The position numbers were made by a program, and so were the translations under genes. 64,000 nt of DNA from Chenopodium formosanum. Its lineage: Eukaryota; Streptophyta; Magnoliopsida; Caryophyllales; Amaranthaceae. Positions 1 to 10,400 of the stretch are shown here, piece by piece. The notes under the pieces were generated by a model that saw nothing but the letters and a program-made list of their open reading frames with translations, ran no database searches and was not told where the DNA came from. Where the stretch lies: positions 11,289,501 through 11,353,500 of the forward strand of contig CM044877.1 in the NCBI GenBank assembly GCA_024500155.1, in the 5' to 3' direction. Every line of letters begins with the position of its first letter. Within the stretch, counting starts at the first letter, position 1.

Positions 1-365
1 TAATAAGCCGTTGCACAAATTAGTTTGGGCGACGACATAATTATTGCCCATATCTATGTATGCCATGTCACAATTTAACGTTTGGGCGACGAAATACTGT
101 ATTCGTTGCCCAAAAAGCAATAATAAAGGCAACGACAAACAAGATTCGTAGCACAAAGGTAAAACTTCGGCAACAACATAATCTGACGCCCATGCTCTGC
201 TTTGTGCAACTAAATGAAAGCACGTCGCCCAAACATGAATGGGCGTCGACCCTATGGCGACGAGCCCACGACGAGTTGAAGTTCGTTGCCCAAACTAATG
301 GGCGACGAATAACCAAGTTAGGGTGACGAAAAGTTTTGTTGCCCAAAATTGTTTTTCTTGTAGTG
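1..365. mobile_element. CACTA (En/Spm) transposon end, truncated by window start
   Basis: The segment ends with TTCTTGTAGTG at 355-365. Its reverse complement, CACTACAAGAA, is the canonical CACTA terminal inverted repeat. Inside the end are many copies, in both orientations, of a word like TTGGGCGACGA or TCGTTGCCCAAA, which is the subterminal repeat array expected for the transposase-binding region. No transposase reading frame is visible. The other end lies outside the window, so size and autonomy cannot be judged. The next bases (ACA) would be the 3-bp target duplication. Confidence 0.8.
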
Positions 366-880
366 ACAGTTCGGTTTCGGTTCGGTTTGGTATTTAATCG
401 GGTCGGTTTGGAATCGGTTTAATTGTCTCACGGGTCGGTTTTGGTTCGGTTTAAATAGTTATCGGTTCGATTCGGTTTCGGTTTATTCTTAAGCGGTTTT
501 AATTCGGTTCGGGTTGTAAACGGTCCGGGCAGTAAAAGGTTCGGTGCAGACGGGTTGCAGTTTGTTAACGGTGCGGTGCAAACGGTTTTTATCCCGGTTC
601 AAACAGTTTTGGGTTGGGAACGGTTTCGGGTTAGAAACAATTTGGTTCTTTTTTGGTTCAGTTTATAACTGGTTCGGTTCTTTTTCGGTTCAGTTTTTAA
701 CTGGTTCGGTTCTTTTTCGGTTCAGTTTATAACTAGTTCGGTTCTTCGATGGTTTAACCACTTTAACGTTATTCATATCGGTTCCATTTCAAGTTTACTA
801 AATTACGGTTCGGGTCGGTTTTCGGTTTCAAAAAATAAATTGTTTATCGAGTTGTTTGGATTCGGGCAGTTAAATGGTTT
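366..880. repeat. Degenerate CGGTT-rich array
   Basis: The stretch is built from irregular variants of TTCGGTTCGGTTT separated by short AT-rich spacers. A motif of about 24 bp containing TTCTTTTTCGGTTCAGTTT recurs near 650-735. There is no convincing reading frame. Similar arrays occur at 2.8-3.2, 16.5-17.6, 38.4 and 39.1 kb, so this is a dispersed family and not a local microsatellite. Confidence 0.7.
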
Positions 881-1690
881 TGATTTGAAATTTGATAGTA
901 TTTGCTAATCTTTTGCGTTCACAAGTTTTATATAAAGTCGCGAATCATTTCATATTTACTTATTTAGGCATCATATTTTAAACAAATTCTCATTGATTTT
1001 ATAAATACATATTATGTTCTGTTTCAAGTTTAGTCATACTGATCTTACTAGTTTATTACGAAGTAGATTATAAGAGTTAGTGTATTAATGTATTATTGTT
1101 TTACAATTAGGTTATTATATGCTTCTTATTTAATCATTTATATACTACGCATAGTATCATAATCATGATTTGATGAGTTCTTGTGAAATGAAAATTTGCA
1201 ATTTGGTAATTCGATACTTGATTAGTCAACAAGACTGATAATTATGACTCGTTTATCATTATATATTTTCATGAAATTATGAAGATATTACAAAGTACTT
1301 TGATTTGTATAATGAAAGAAAATACTAATGACTAATTAACAAGGTAATATTGATTAGTTCAATCGATCATATTTACACATTATTAACACATGGCATCTAA
1401 CCATCTCATAGTTAAATATTCGTATCATCGTTGTTCGTATGTATTAGTACAAAGTTATAGACTCATTAGTGATTTTTTTAATTTTATCTATTTATACATT
1501 TTATTAATATAACGTTTTTATTAATTTTATCTATTTATACATTTTATTAATATAACGTTTTTATAATTTTTACGTGTATGAAAATAAAGATATACTAATA
1601 GATGTTTTAATACGTGTCTTGGGCACTGATCTCGATCAAATGGGGCAAAAAAATACTAAAGAATTGAGGGAATAATATTTTTGTAGATGA
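881..1690. other. AT-rich intergenic DNA
   Basis: No gene-like frame or recognisable element was seen apart from the 43-bp tandem duplication listed separately. Confidence 0.5.
1479..1564. repeat. 43-bp tandem duplication
   Basis: A unit starting TAATTTTATCTATTTATACA occurs twice in immediate succession (starts at 1479 and 1522) with essentially no differences. Confidence 0.85.
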
Positions 1691-1702
1691 ATGTATAACA
1701 CA

Positions 1703-1889
1703 CAAACACACACGGATCACCACTCTTAACCATAGATTAAAAAATCAATGGTTAGATTCTTTCTCCCACAGCACACACGGATCACCACTCTCAACCATAG
1801 ATTTAAAAAACAATGGTTAGATTCTTTCTCCCACAACACACACAGATCACCATTCTGAACCATAGATTAAAAAATCAATGGTTAGATTT
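1703..1889. repeat. Three tandem copies of a ~65-bp unit with internal hairpin
   Basis: The CGGATCACC-like word recurs at 1713, 1778 and 1843, giving a period of 65 bp. Each unit carries AACCATAGATT and AATCAATGGTT around an A-run, so each copy can form a hairpin, and TTCTTTCTCCCACA follows the first two. The third copy is slightly diverged and passes directly into the pyrimidine-rich stretch at 1895. Confidence 0.8.
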
Positions 1890-1894
1890 ACATG

Positions 1895-2068
1895 AAACCC
1901 TTTCACTCTCACTCTCACTTTACCACTCACGGTCTCACGGCGCCTCTCATTCTCACGGGCTCAGCGCCTCTCTGTCTCCCTCATACATTCATTCACGGCG
2001 CACCTTGAAGCTGTCCTGATTCTGCCTCTCTCTCATCGGTGTTTGCTGCCCTAAATCTCCAAATTCAG
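1895..2068 (+). other. Possible 5' untranslated exon of an unrecognised or lost gene
   Basis: Very CT-rich sequence (repeated CACTCTCACTCTCAC, CGGCGCCTCTC, TGCCTCTCTCTC) ends in AAATTCAG followed by GTAACTTTAG, a good plant splice donor at 2069. This is what a plant 5' leader exon with its first intron looks like. I found no downstream coding exon before the poly(A) insertion and CGGTT array at 2.7-3.2 kb. It could be the front of a gene destroyed by insertions or chance pyrimidine-rich DNA. Confidence 0.3.
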
Positions 2069-2709
2069 GTAACTTTAGCTTGATATAATTTTGAATGAAT
2101 TTGTGTGATAAGCTCTAAACATTTACAATATTCAGCAATCCCATGATATATTGTTTGAATTTGGATGTTTCTGCTTTTCTTTGGAAATAATGGTGGCATT
2201 CATAATCAGAAATCTTTCGCAAGACATGGAGATTGAACTTTCGAAATTAATGTTGATAATAAGCGAGTTCTGTTGGTTCCATTATACTGAAATTTACAAA
2301 TTATCAGGGCTATGCTCAATTGTATTTATCGTGGAATATTTTCAATAGTCAAATTATAGTTGAAATTGAATTAAAACATAGCCTAATAGTATATTCATGT
2401 CACTAGCACACTCCCATCTTTATTTCATTATTACTCACAGAATCAATGTAATCATATGCTTAATAGTCTATGTGAATTAATTTTATTTATTACGCCTTCA
2501 GCCAAGCCTTGGTACTTAATATTACAAGTTTTTTGTTCATTTGGTTTCATCACCTCAAATGTATACATGACTAGAGGCAGTAGTGTTGCTAATAGTTTGA
2601 GGCAGGGCCTGAGCCTGCTTGTTTTGCTCTTGTTTGTGAACACTGATTATCCTTAATGAATGATTTGTCTTGCTATTTAAAAAAAAATATTCTAAGATTT
2701 CTAATATTT
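2069..2709. other. No recognised gene
   Basis: AT-rich DNA with only short spurious reading frames. It could be the intron following the putative leader exon. Confidence 0.4.
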
Positions 2710-2730
2710 AATCCATTTAATTATATTCCC

Positions 2731-2765
<35 letters not shown>

Positions 2766-2777
2766 ATTTAATTATAT
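2710..2777 (+). mobile_element. Poly(A)-only retro-insertion with 17-bp duplication
   Basis: The 17-mer AATCCATTTAATTATAT occurs at 2710-2726 and again at 2761-2777. Between the copies are only TCCCGT and about 28 A residues. Target duplication of this length with a 3' A-tail is the hallmark of LINE-driven retroposition, here with almost no template-derived sequence. Confidence 0.65.
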
Positions 2778-3175
2778 AAAAAAGTTTGTTAACGGTTCGA
2801 TTTAGAAGCGGTTTGGTTCATAAACGGTTCGGTTTATAACCAGTTCGGTTTACAATCAGTTGGGTTTTTAAATGGTTCGGTGCAAACGGGTAGCAGTTTG
2901 CTAACGGTTCAGTGTAAGCACTTTTTTTGCCAGTTTAAACGGTTTCGGATTAGATATGGTTCGGTTCTTTTTCGGTTCGGTTTTATTTCAATTCGGTTTA
3001 TATTTGGTTCGGTTTGTTAACGCGTTCAGTTCTTATACGGTTTAACATTATTCGGGTCGATTCGGTTTCGGGTTTACTAAAATACGGTCCGGATCGGTTT
3101 TCGATTTTTAATCGGTTCGGTTCTCATTTGGGTCGGTTGGTTTCGGGCAGTTAAACGGTTTCGGTTTGAAATTTG
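2778..3175. repeat. Degenerate CGGTT-rich array
   Basis: This is the same family as the 366-880 array (TTCGGTTTATAACCAGTTCG, GGTTCGGTTCTTTTTCGG and variants). It starts right after the poly(A) insertion, so a retroposed origin for part of it is possible. Confidence 0.65.
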
Positions 3176-3977
3176 ACAGCACTAGTTATAATCTATTATT
3201 GTAGCTACCGAAAAAATCGGGGAAAAGTTGAAATGAGATCCATGCACTGATACATCATACGTGCAACTATTTTGCTTTTAAAATGAGAAAAATAAAGAAT
3301 GGTAAGGAGAAGGACCCTGACCGAACCTTAACTCTCACGGTTTTTTTTTTGGTCCGGCATTTATAGGTTAGACATATTGAAAATGAGGGGGAAGAGTAAA
3401 GGAGCCCCACCCTCAAAGTGTCTTTAGTAAAGATTAAACCCCTAACCTTAAGATTGGAAAGTGTAATATTTTTCACTAAACCAAGCTTTGGTAAAGTAAG
3501 GTTGTAGTTATGTTGTAAAAGATCGTCATAAAAGAAATAACGTAAAATAAGTAGAAATTTTAAAAATGTATCAATAATTTAAAAAACTCAATTTTGCTAA
3601 CAAGCTAAGGGCGTTGATAAATCATTCAAGTGCATTATTTGGTTTTTTTTTTTTTTTTAAATTAATGTTGAGTAAGGATCAGTTTTTTTCAGCTTAATTT
3701 CAATTTAGTTCCTAATTTTCTTCACTCATAAACAATTAAGTTCAATTCAGTTCTTAATTTCCTTCTCTTTTAAACAATTCAGTTCAGCTCAACTCAGTCC
3801 GGTAAATTAAAATAGCCCATAAGTCTTCAATACTACATATATTTGTACTTCAATCTTATTTACTTCAAGTTGTGACGTTGACTTTTATAATTGTGGAAGC
3901 ATAATTGTAAATAACCTTCCATATCTTTGATGCTTTAATAGATAAGTAACAATATAAGATTTAATAATGTAAATATA
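3176..3977. other. Intergenic DNA, nothing firm
   Basis: No gene was seen. The 3660-3815 interval has AATTCAGTTC-type words similar to the Harbinger MITEs elsewhere in the window but without clear ends. Confidence 0.4.
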
Positions 3978-4313
3978 CTAGATGAATCCCGTGCGATGCA
4001 CGGTTTGTTAGTATTTTTTTATAAAAATATTTTTCATATTTATGTGATTTTTTGTTATTATATTAGCTTTAAAATATTAGATAAAATTCCTAATCTCAAA
4101 GGATAATATTTTGTATTTAATTAATTTAAAATTTAGTATCACATTCGTCAAACGTGGCATTTTAATTATTTAATTGTAAAAGAAATTAATAATCTCTTAT
4201 TTAATTGGCTACAACTTAAATTTATAATCCTACATGGCACGCTAAGAAAATTAAATCCTACGTGGCTCTCTAGAAACTCGGGGAAAAACTCCTCTTTATA
4301 TATATATATTAGA
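3978..4313 (-). mobile_element. Non-autonomous Helitron (336 bp)
   Basis: On the minus strand the element begins TCTAATATATATAT after a host A and ends with the hairpin CCGTGCATCGCACGG, then GATTCATCTAG and a host T. A|TC...CTAG|T with a GC-rich stem-loop about 10 nt before CTAG is the defining Helitron structure. Internal words such as AAAGAGGAGTTTTTCCCC are typical of short plant Helitrons. No Rep/helicase frame is present. Confidence 0.8.
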
Positions 4314-4418
4314 TTTATAGTTCTATGTATGTATTAAGGCGAATATAACAAAATCCAACATAACTATATTTTGTCTAGAATTTCAAATATAAGAATATGA
4401 ATAGGGCAAGTTTTCTAA

Positions 4419-4879
4419 TCTATTAACTATTACTAAAACAAAACGTCGATGATGTCATCAATTTCTTAAAGCGCTTACATATCAAGCTCTCATAAAAAAA
4501 TTTCCCTCCAAATTTTACCTATGATGTCATCATTTTTTTTTTTTTTTTTCTGTGTCTTTTCTAGCTAGAAACTAGGACCAATGAGGTATGAAATTTGAAT
4601 TTGACATCAATATTGTTGTATATACTCTACACTACTTTTGGATATTCATAATACAACAATATTAAATAGATATTGGTAGCTAATTATACACATTTTTTTT
4701 TTGAGCAAATTAATACACATTTTTTAATTTTTTTTTTAATAGTAAATACACATTTATTTAGCTTCCACTCTAAACATAAGCTTAATGAATTATACATTTA
4801 TACAACATTAATGTATTTAATCTAACCATCATTTTAGTATATTAATCAACCAATGTGCAACGCACGCGTACTAATCTAG
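4419..4879 (+). mobile_element. Non-autonomous Helitron (461 bp)
   Basis: The left end is A|TCTATTAACTATTACTAAAA. The right end has the stem-loop TGTGCAACGCACG followed by CGTACTAATCTAG and a host T at 4880. The word GATGTCATCA occurs twice inside. Orientation is opposite to the element at 3978-4313; the two 5' ends face each other across about 105 bp. Confidence 0.7.
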
Positions 4880-6979
4880 TGTTCAATTAAAAGAATATTT
4901 AACCACCAAAAAAAAAGAAAAAAAAACCTAAAAGAATAGTAGAAGTACTAAAGTCTTTTACTCCATTTTTTTAAAACAAATCTTATCCGATTATCCCTTT
5001 TTGTATACATATTCTACTCAGATCAATTCTATTATTGGCAACCTTGTATTGCCATTTTTACATCACTTGCTTACAATACCTGCACGGCTACACATTTTCA
5101 CTAAAATAGAAAAATTGGTGTGCGCTAGAGTTAGATAACTATATATGAATGATTAACAAAGCAATATACTCAATTACACAATTAAGAAGATTTTTTTTGG
5201 GGCCGGCAACAACATTTTGTCTAGTTTACACTAATAAGTGTAATGTTTATTTTTTAGTACGTGTAGGACCATATCCAAAAAAATTACTATTTCTAAAAAT
5301 AAAGCTCAATAAATTAAATCCCAAGATTCCCAACACTATGAACGAGTTCCCTCCATAGTCCATACTACGACCATACCTAAAATATTATTGCTACAAAATT
5401 AAAGATACTCCTCACCAAGAAACCTACATATAGTATTCAAATTACTTCTTATAAAAAATTATTAATGTAAACTTAATGTAAAGTCATACGGAGTGTATTT
5501 TTTACGCGTTCAACCCATGGACTTGATAGTATCATTGATCAATCTTTCATCATTGTTTAGGCATAGGTCATGTTTTAAACCCAATGTATCTGAAATGACG
5601 AAATATCACTCCATGATCCAGCTCTTTTTTGGTCATTACAATGTACGAATTTTTCTTAATCTGTCAAGTAAAGTACAACTCTGTCACCTAAAAAGTACAT
5701 CTACAATGTACGAATTTATCCTAATCTCTCTCTACTTTCTCTTTCTTAAAGTGTGATTCGTTGAGTTAAGCATCGGAGGGTTTTCCCGGGTCATACCCTC
5801 GAAGCAGCTAACCTTCTCTTTCTTGTAGGCCGAGGCCGAGCCCTCGGACGTCTGCTAAGGGATTTTTAGACTATCGGACATTGACTCTAGGACATTTTTA
5901 TATACCCGAAATATTCTAACACGCTTAGGAGGAGTCTGTTTCCATAAACAATCATCATTATTTAAACATTAAGTCTTACGCAAATAAACAAACTTTGAAT
6001 CTGATGATGGAGTGATGAACAATGGGCTTAGCTAATAAATCATTAAAATTTAGTTTATTATTGCATAGACATACAATGCAAGTCTCTTACGTAGTTACGT
6101 TGATAAACATAGTTTGGTAAAGTAGGCATAAAAGACAACAACATTGACATAATCTAATCTAAATTTTTTTTATCACAAACTCTTTAGGAATCTTCGTTCC
6201 AACATGCCAACACTTGAATCAACTTATTCAAGTACTCCTTTATAGTACTTAAAAGCTTTTCTAGTCTTATTTTCTCACTTTATTTAAAAATACAAATTAA
6301 TTTAGTCAGTTGATTCGTTCATTAGGTTGTAGTACAATAGGATTCACATGAACTATATTATCAAAGGAAAACAAAAAAAAAAACAAAAAAAAATATTAAA
6401 GGACAAAACATCACTTAATTTACATATTTTTACAATCAAGATCGATCGATAAGCAGTAAAGAGCACATACAAGATAACAAATACGAGTACATGTACAACC
6501 TCGACTTTTGATTTATCTAATGCTTATTAAATTTACATTAGATTAGATTATATTCTCGATTAGCATGCTTAATTATTGGATAAGTAGATTAGATTGACTA
6601 GTTTAGAAAATCAACTTGTTACCATGCCATACAAAATTACAGACTAGTACTTGACTTATTATATTGTGAATTTGTGATTATTGTCTTTATTCACATTACG
6701 AGTGGCCATAAATAAATTACTTTTACTCTGAAATCTGAACATAACCTGAATTGGACCATATATAAAGCCACACCTACACAATAACCCATGTAATGTGTCA
6801 TGTGCCCAATAGACAATATTTTAAAAAGGTAAAAAAAAAAACCCTAATTAATACAGTAACTAGTAAAAAAATACAACACCAAAGTAAAATACTCTAAACC
6901 CTAATAATAGTACAACAACAATAATAATAATACAGTAAAAAAAAAAAAAAAAAAAACACCCTAATAGTAAAAATAATGT
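4880..6979. other. Intergenic region downstream of the DUF4408 gene
   Basis: No gene was found. At about 5764-5935 is a CG-richer piece (GCATCGGAGGGTTTTCCCGG, GGCCGAGGCCGAGCCCTCGG) that resembles LTR ends of plant Gypsy or TRIM elements but has no partner LTR. Short direct repeats of CAATGTACGAATTT lie near 5640 and 5703. Confidence 0.4.
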
Positions 6980-7777
6980 TCAAGCAGCTGTTGGAGTAGG
7001 ATTATTCCGGTAACGTAACAGTGATTCTAACCGCTGTAACTTTAGCTGTTGTTTAAACTTGTGAATAAAATCATCCGCTTTTGAATCTACTTCTTCTTCT
7101 TCAACCCGCTTCGACGACGTCGTTTCCTTCGCCACCTCTTTTTTTACCGCAGTACTTTCATTTTTAACCGCGGTAACTTCTTTTTTCACATCAGAATTAA
7201 CTTCTTTTTTCACCTTCTTTTTCTTCACCTTTGTCTCTTTAGTCTTGTCCTTTTCTACCACCTCCTTTTGATTCTCTCTCATCACGTGATCCTGACTCTG
7301 GTCACGTGCCTCCTCCTCCACCGCCTTCTGCGGTGCAGGAGAGCGAGAAAAGTTGAATGACGTCACACGGTAGAGCAGCGACGGCGCGCGTGTCATCGTC
7401 GCCGTCTGATCCGCCGCATCGGACGACGGAGGTTGCGCTTCGGAGTAAAAATTGGAGAAATTGAACGACGCAACACGGGAGAATAGCGACGGCGCGCGGA
7501 CAAGCTGCGGCGGCGGCGGAACAAGCGACGCACCTTCGTAGTCGTAACGCTGATTATTCTGGTAATAATCGTACTGATTATGATGGTAATGATGTTCACT
7601 AGGTTTATTATTCATGTTGTTGCGGTTGTCGGAGTCGGAATCGGAGTCGTGTTTGGTTTGGGAGTGGTGCTTGTTGTTGGCTAAGAAGATGGTGGCGAGG
7701 ACGATGTTGAGGAGGACGAAGAGAGAGGTTGGGGTTAGCCATGGTGCGATGAGTGCAGCTACTTCAGTTTCCACCAT
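6980..7777 (-). CDS. DUF4408/DUF761 protein, A70 (PAMP-induced) type
   Basis: A single-exon gene of 265 codons. Residues 8-34 are a hydrophobic segment with the DUF4408 look (APWLTPTSLFVLLNIVLAT), predicted to anchor the protein in a membrane. The C-terminal residues 235-257 (DDFIHKFKQQLKLQRLESLL) are a good DUF761 motif. In between are a His/Tyr-rich tract, two copies of RAPSLxxRVxSFNFS at about 94-108 and 130-144, and a Lys/Glu-rich tract at 180-255. Family members include the Arabidopsis A70 protein induced by microbial patterns and salicylic acid; biochemical function is unknown. The frame is open upstream to an ATG at 7882, but that ATG lies inside the TATA region, so the start at 7777 (MVETEV) is preferred. 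No introns or lesions. Confidence 0.85.
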   Translation of the reverse strand: MVETEVAALIAPWLTPTSLFVLLNIVLATIFLANNKHHSQTKHDSDSDSDNRNNMNNKPSEHHYHHNQYDYYQNNQRYDYEGASLVPPPPQLVRAPSLFSRVASFNFSNFYSEAQPPSSDAADQTATMTRAPSLLYRVTSFNFSRSPAPQKAVEEEARDQSQDHVMRENQKEVVEKDKTKETKVKKKKVKKEVNSDVKKEVTAVKNESTAVKKEVAKETTSSKRVEEEEVDSKADDFIHKFKQQLKLQRLESLLRYRNNPTPTAA

Positions 7778-7882
7778 TTTTGTGTGTTTTTTAGAGAGAG
7801 AATGAGGGGGATTTGAGATTTTGAGGAGAGAGAAAGTGGAAATGAGTTGGGAGTTACTGTAATTTGAGAGGAGGTGTTGCAT

Positions 7883-7889
7883 CTATATA
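7883..7889 (-). promoter_or_regulatory. TATA box of the DUF4408 gene
   Basis: TATATAG on the minus strand lies about 106 bp upstream of the chosen start codon, placing transcription start near 7855 and giving a leader of about 78 nt that is strongly CT-rich. The upstream in-frame ATG at 7882 overlaps this box and would not be transcribed. Confidence 0.6.
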
Positions 7890-8015
7890 CTCCGTCTGTA
7901 GGGTAGAGTATGGAGACTAAGAGTGGACTCGTGGAGTGTATATTTGTGGACCATATTAATAGAGGTAGGGTGTGTTCTAAGGATTGAATTGAGAATTGAA
8001 ATGAATATTTTATAG

Positions 8016-8103
8016 TACCTCCGTTTTATATTATTTGCAACGATTAGACATTTTTTCTCTTTACTTTATGTCAAATCGTTGTAAATAATATGTAACGGAG
8101 GTA
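8016..8103. mobile_element. Short MITE (88 bp)
   Basis: The ends GTACCTCCGTTTTATATTAT and its imperfect complement ending ATATGTAACGGAGGTA form long terminal inverted repeats (also TTTGCAACGATT / AATCGTTGTAAA). This is a Stowaway-like foldback unit in the upstream region of the DUF4408 gene. Confidence 0.7.
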
Positions 8104-8399
8104 GTAAGTTAAGAAAAATAAGAGCTAAACTGAAAATAAACGTAGGAGGACAACCCGTACTCTCTACGTTTTTTAATATTTGCTCCACTTTTTTATTTGC
8201 GAAGTTTTAAAAGAAATTTGAGAAAATATTAAAATATAGAGAGTAGTTGAGAGAATTTGATGAGAAAATATGAAATTAATAAATTTTTAAATAAAGAAAT
8301 GAAAAAAGTATTTAAAAATGACGGAAAATAAAAATTAAAACAAATATTTAAAAACGGATAAAGTAATAAAAATACTTGTATTGATTTTATATACGAAGT

Positions 8400-9560
8400 A
8401 TTAGATTATGGCCATGTTCACTTCAACTTTAATCAGTTCACTTAAGCTTTAATCAATTCACCTTCAAAATTCATTCTCTTATAAAATATTCATTTTTAGA
8501 GAGGTGAACTGAAATGAAATATGGATGGCGGTGTTTTTGTGTTTTTAGAGAGGTGAATTGAAATGAATATTGACCCTTTGCTTAAAATGATGGCGGTTTT
8601 GATAAATATGGATGGCGGTGTTTAACATACCAAATCATATGGTGCCAACTAAACAAAAAATCAAATTGTGTCAAATAAATACAAACGAGAGGAAGTACTT
8701 TGAAACTTCAATTTGTTAAAAAAAAAAAAAAAAAAAGGAAGATACTTTAATTTGAAATTTCAATTTCGAAAAAGAATCAAATTGGATGATACAGGGAACT
8801 GAATTAAAATGATGGCGGTTTTGATAAATATGGCAGTTTGAAGGTGAACTGAACTGAAATGAGTTTTGATAAACACAAAAACATCGCCATCCATATTTCA
8901 TTTCAGTTCAGTTCTCTCTCCTCAAAATCTCAAATCCCCCTCATTCTCTCTCTAAAAACACAAAAACACCGCCATCCATATTTATCAAAACCGCTATCAT
9001 TTTAAGCAAAGGGTCAATATTTCCCTTACTAAACCCTAACCCTTTTTTCTCCCCTTTTTTGTTTCTCTCATCAAAACCACAACCACATATATATAGCAAC
9101 CAGTCGGGAAGAGGTGGCGGTTCAAGTGGCGATTATTGTGGATGGTAACCGGTTTTGGCCTTCGGTTACCTTGGTCAAATAGCGATTTCTCTAACTAATC
9201 AAACTACTTTAAACCCCTGGAAAACAGTTGACGATAGTGTTAATTGGTTCGTTTTCCAACGATCCACCTCCATTTCTTGTCAACGTTCACGGTCGTATTG
9301 GCAGTCCAATGTAGATGTTGGTGGTTGATACGATGTTATGCATGGGTTGCGGTGGTCGATGAGGTGGCGTGAAACGTGCCGGTGTACGTTGTGATTGGTG
9401 GTGGTTAACTTGGTTGTGGTGGATGGATTAATGTTAGAGAAATAAAATGGGAATTTTTTTTAGTAAGGGCAAGAATATTTCTTTGCTTGAAATGATGGCG
9501 GTTTGATAATTTTTATGGCGGTATTTAGCATTTCACTTCTATTTTTGCACTCTTCACAAA
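8400..9560. repeat. Cluster of interleaved inverted repeats, at least one long-TIR element
   Basis: Words GATGGCGGTTTTGATAAATA and their complements occur at about 8521-8626, 8808-8905, 8960-9030 and 9450-9525. The last two pairs frame a unit of roughly 8961-9525: the left end has CACCGCCATCCATATTTATC and the right end has the complementary TTTTTATGGCGG. GAACTGAACTGAAATGA-type words point to a Harbinger MITE mixed in. Boundaries and nesting order could not be resolved by eye. No protein frame. Confidence 0.6.
8912..8957 (+). repeat. Inverted copy of the DUF4408-gene 5' leader
   Basis: The interval matches the complement of about 7787-7832, the 5' leader of the DUF4408 gene, over about 46 bp (for example TCAAAATCTCAAATCCCCCT followed by CATTCTCTCTCTAAAAA). 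The two copies are about 1.1 kb apart in opposite orientation. The copy sits between GATGGCGG-type TE words, so it looks like a captured gene fragment. Confidence 0.8.
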
Positions 9561-9950
9561 CTATGCTTTGAGTAACTTAGACATGTGAAATCCAGTTTGA
9601 ATCATCCCAATGAATAGTTTATTAATATTTACTTTTTTTAATTTACAATGGTTATAATTAGATATATTTATTGTTAAAAACGTGTATTGGCAAGCATAAT
9701 AATAGAAAAGTGTCAATTAAAAAGAGTAATTGGAGTATGTTCTCTTCGCCTTATGAAAAGTTTCCAATTTAATAAATTCATATAAGCTTACATAAGCTAC
9801 AATAAAGTTCAATAAGGTCTAATGAGTTTCAATAAGTTAAATGAGGTCTAATAAGTATTATTAAGTTGAATGGTCTAATAAGTTTCAATGAGTTATAATC
9901 AAGTTTATATAATTATACTAAATAATATTTTATAATAGTAAAGTATTATA
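9561..9950. other. AT-rich spacer
   Basis: Contains a run of AATAAGTTTCAATAAG-like words at about 9770-9900, a degenerate short repeat. No gene. Confidence 0.4.
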
Positions 9951-10040
9951 CTACCTACGTTAATTTTTATGTGCAACTTTGAAATATTTTATATCTCACA
10001 AATAATACCCCAAAGTGCACATAAAGATTAACAGAGGTAA
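9951..10040. mobile_element. Short MITE (about 90 bp)
   Basis: The ends CTACCTACGTTAATTTTTAT and ATAAAGATTAACAGAGGTAA are inverted complements, continuing with TGTGCAACTTTG / CAAAGTGCACA. No coding capacity. Confidence 0.65.
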
Positions 10041-10097
10041 TATATATACTACAACAACAACATTCTAAGAGGTAATGACGATCTAAAATATTTGTTT

Positions 10098-10098
10098 A

Positions 10099-10150
<52 letters not shown>
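10098..10150. repeat. (AAT)n microsatellite
   Basis: About 17 uninterrupted trinucleotide units. Confidence 0.95.
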
Positions 10151-10184
10151 TTCTAAGAGATAATGACGGTCATATAAATTCTAC

Positions 10185-10400
10185 TACCTCTGTTTCACAT
10201 CTTTTGCAACTTTGAAGGGTGTAAGGACTCCTAGGTAAAATTTGTTTGTGAGTGTAAGATAGAAAGAGAAAAATAAACATGCATGTGATGAGGAAAGATA
10301 GAGAAAAATGACGACTTAAAAAGAAAAGAAAACATTAGTTGCAAATAATGTGTAGTATCCATTTTTGGCAAAAGTTGTAAAAAGATATGAAATGGGGGTA
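10185..10400. mobile_element. MITE (about 216 bp)
   Basis: The left end TACCTCTGTTTCACATCTTT and the right end AAAGATATGAAATGGGGGTA are inverted complements; TTGCAACTTT / AAAAGTTGTAA follow inward. Stowaway-like ends. Confidence 0.65.

Noticed and set aside
60..346. Overlapping 88- and 92-codon frames at the window start
   Set aside because: They fall entirely in the CACTA subterminal repeat array.
7778..7882. 35-codon N-terminal extension of the DUF4408 protein from an upstream ATG
   Set aside because: The ATG overlaps the TATA box and the extension lacks family resemblance; the start at 7777 directly precedes the DUF4408 segment.
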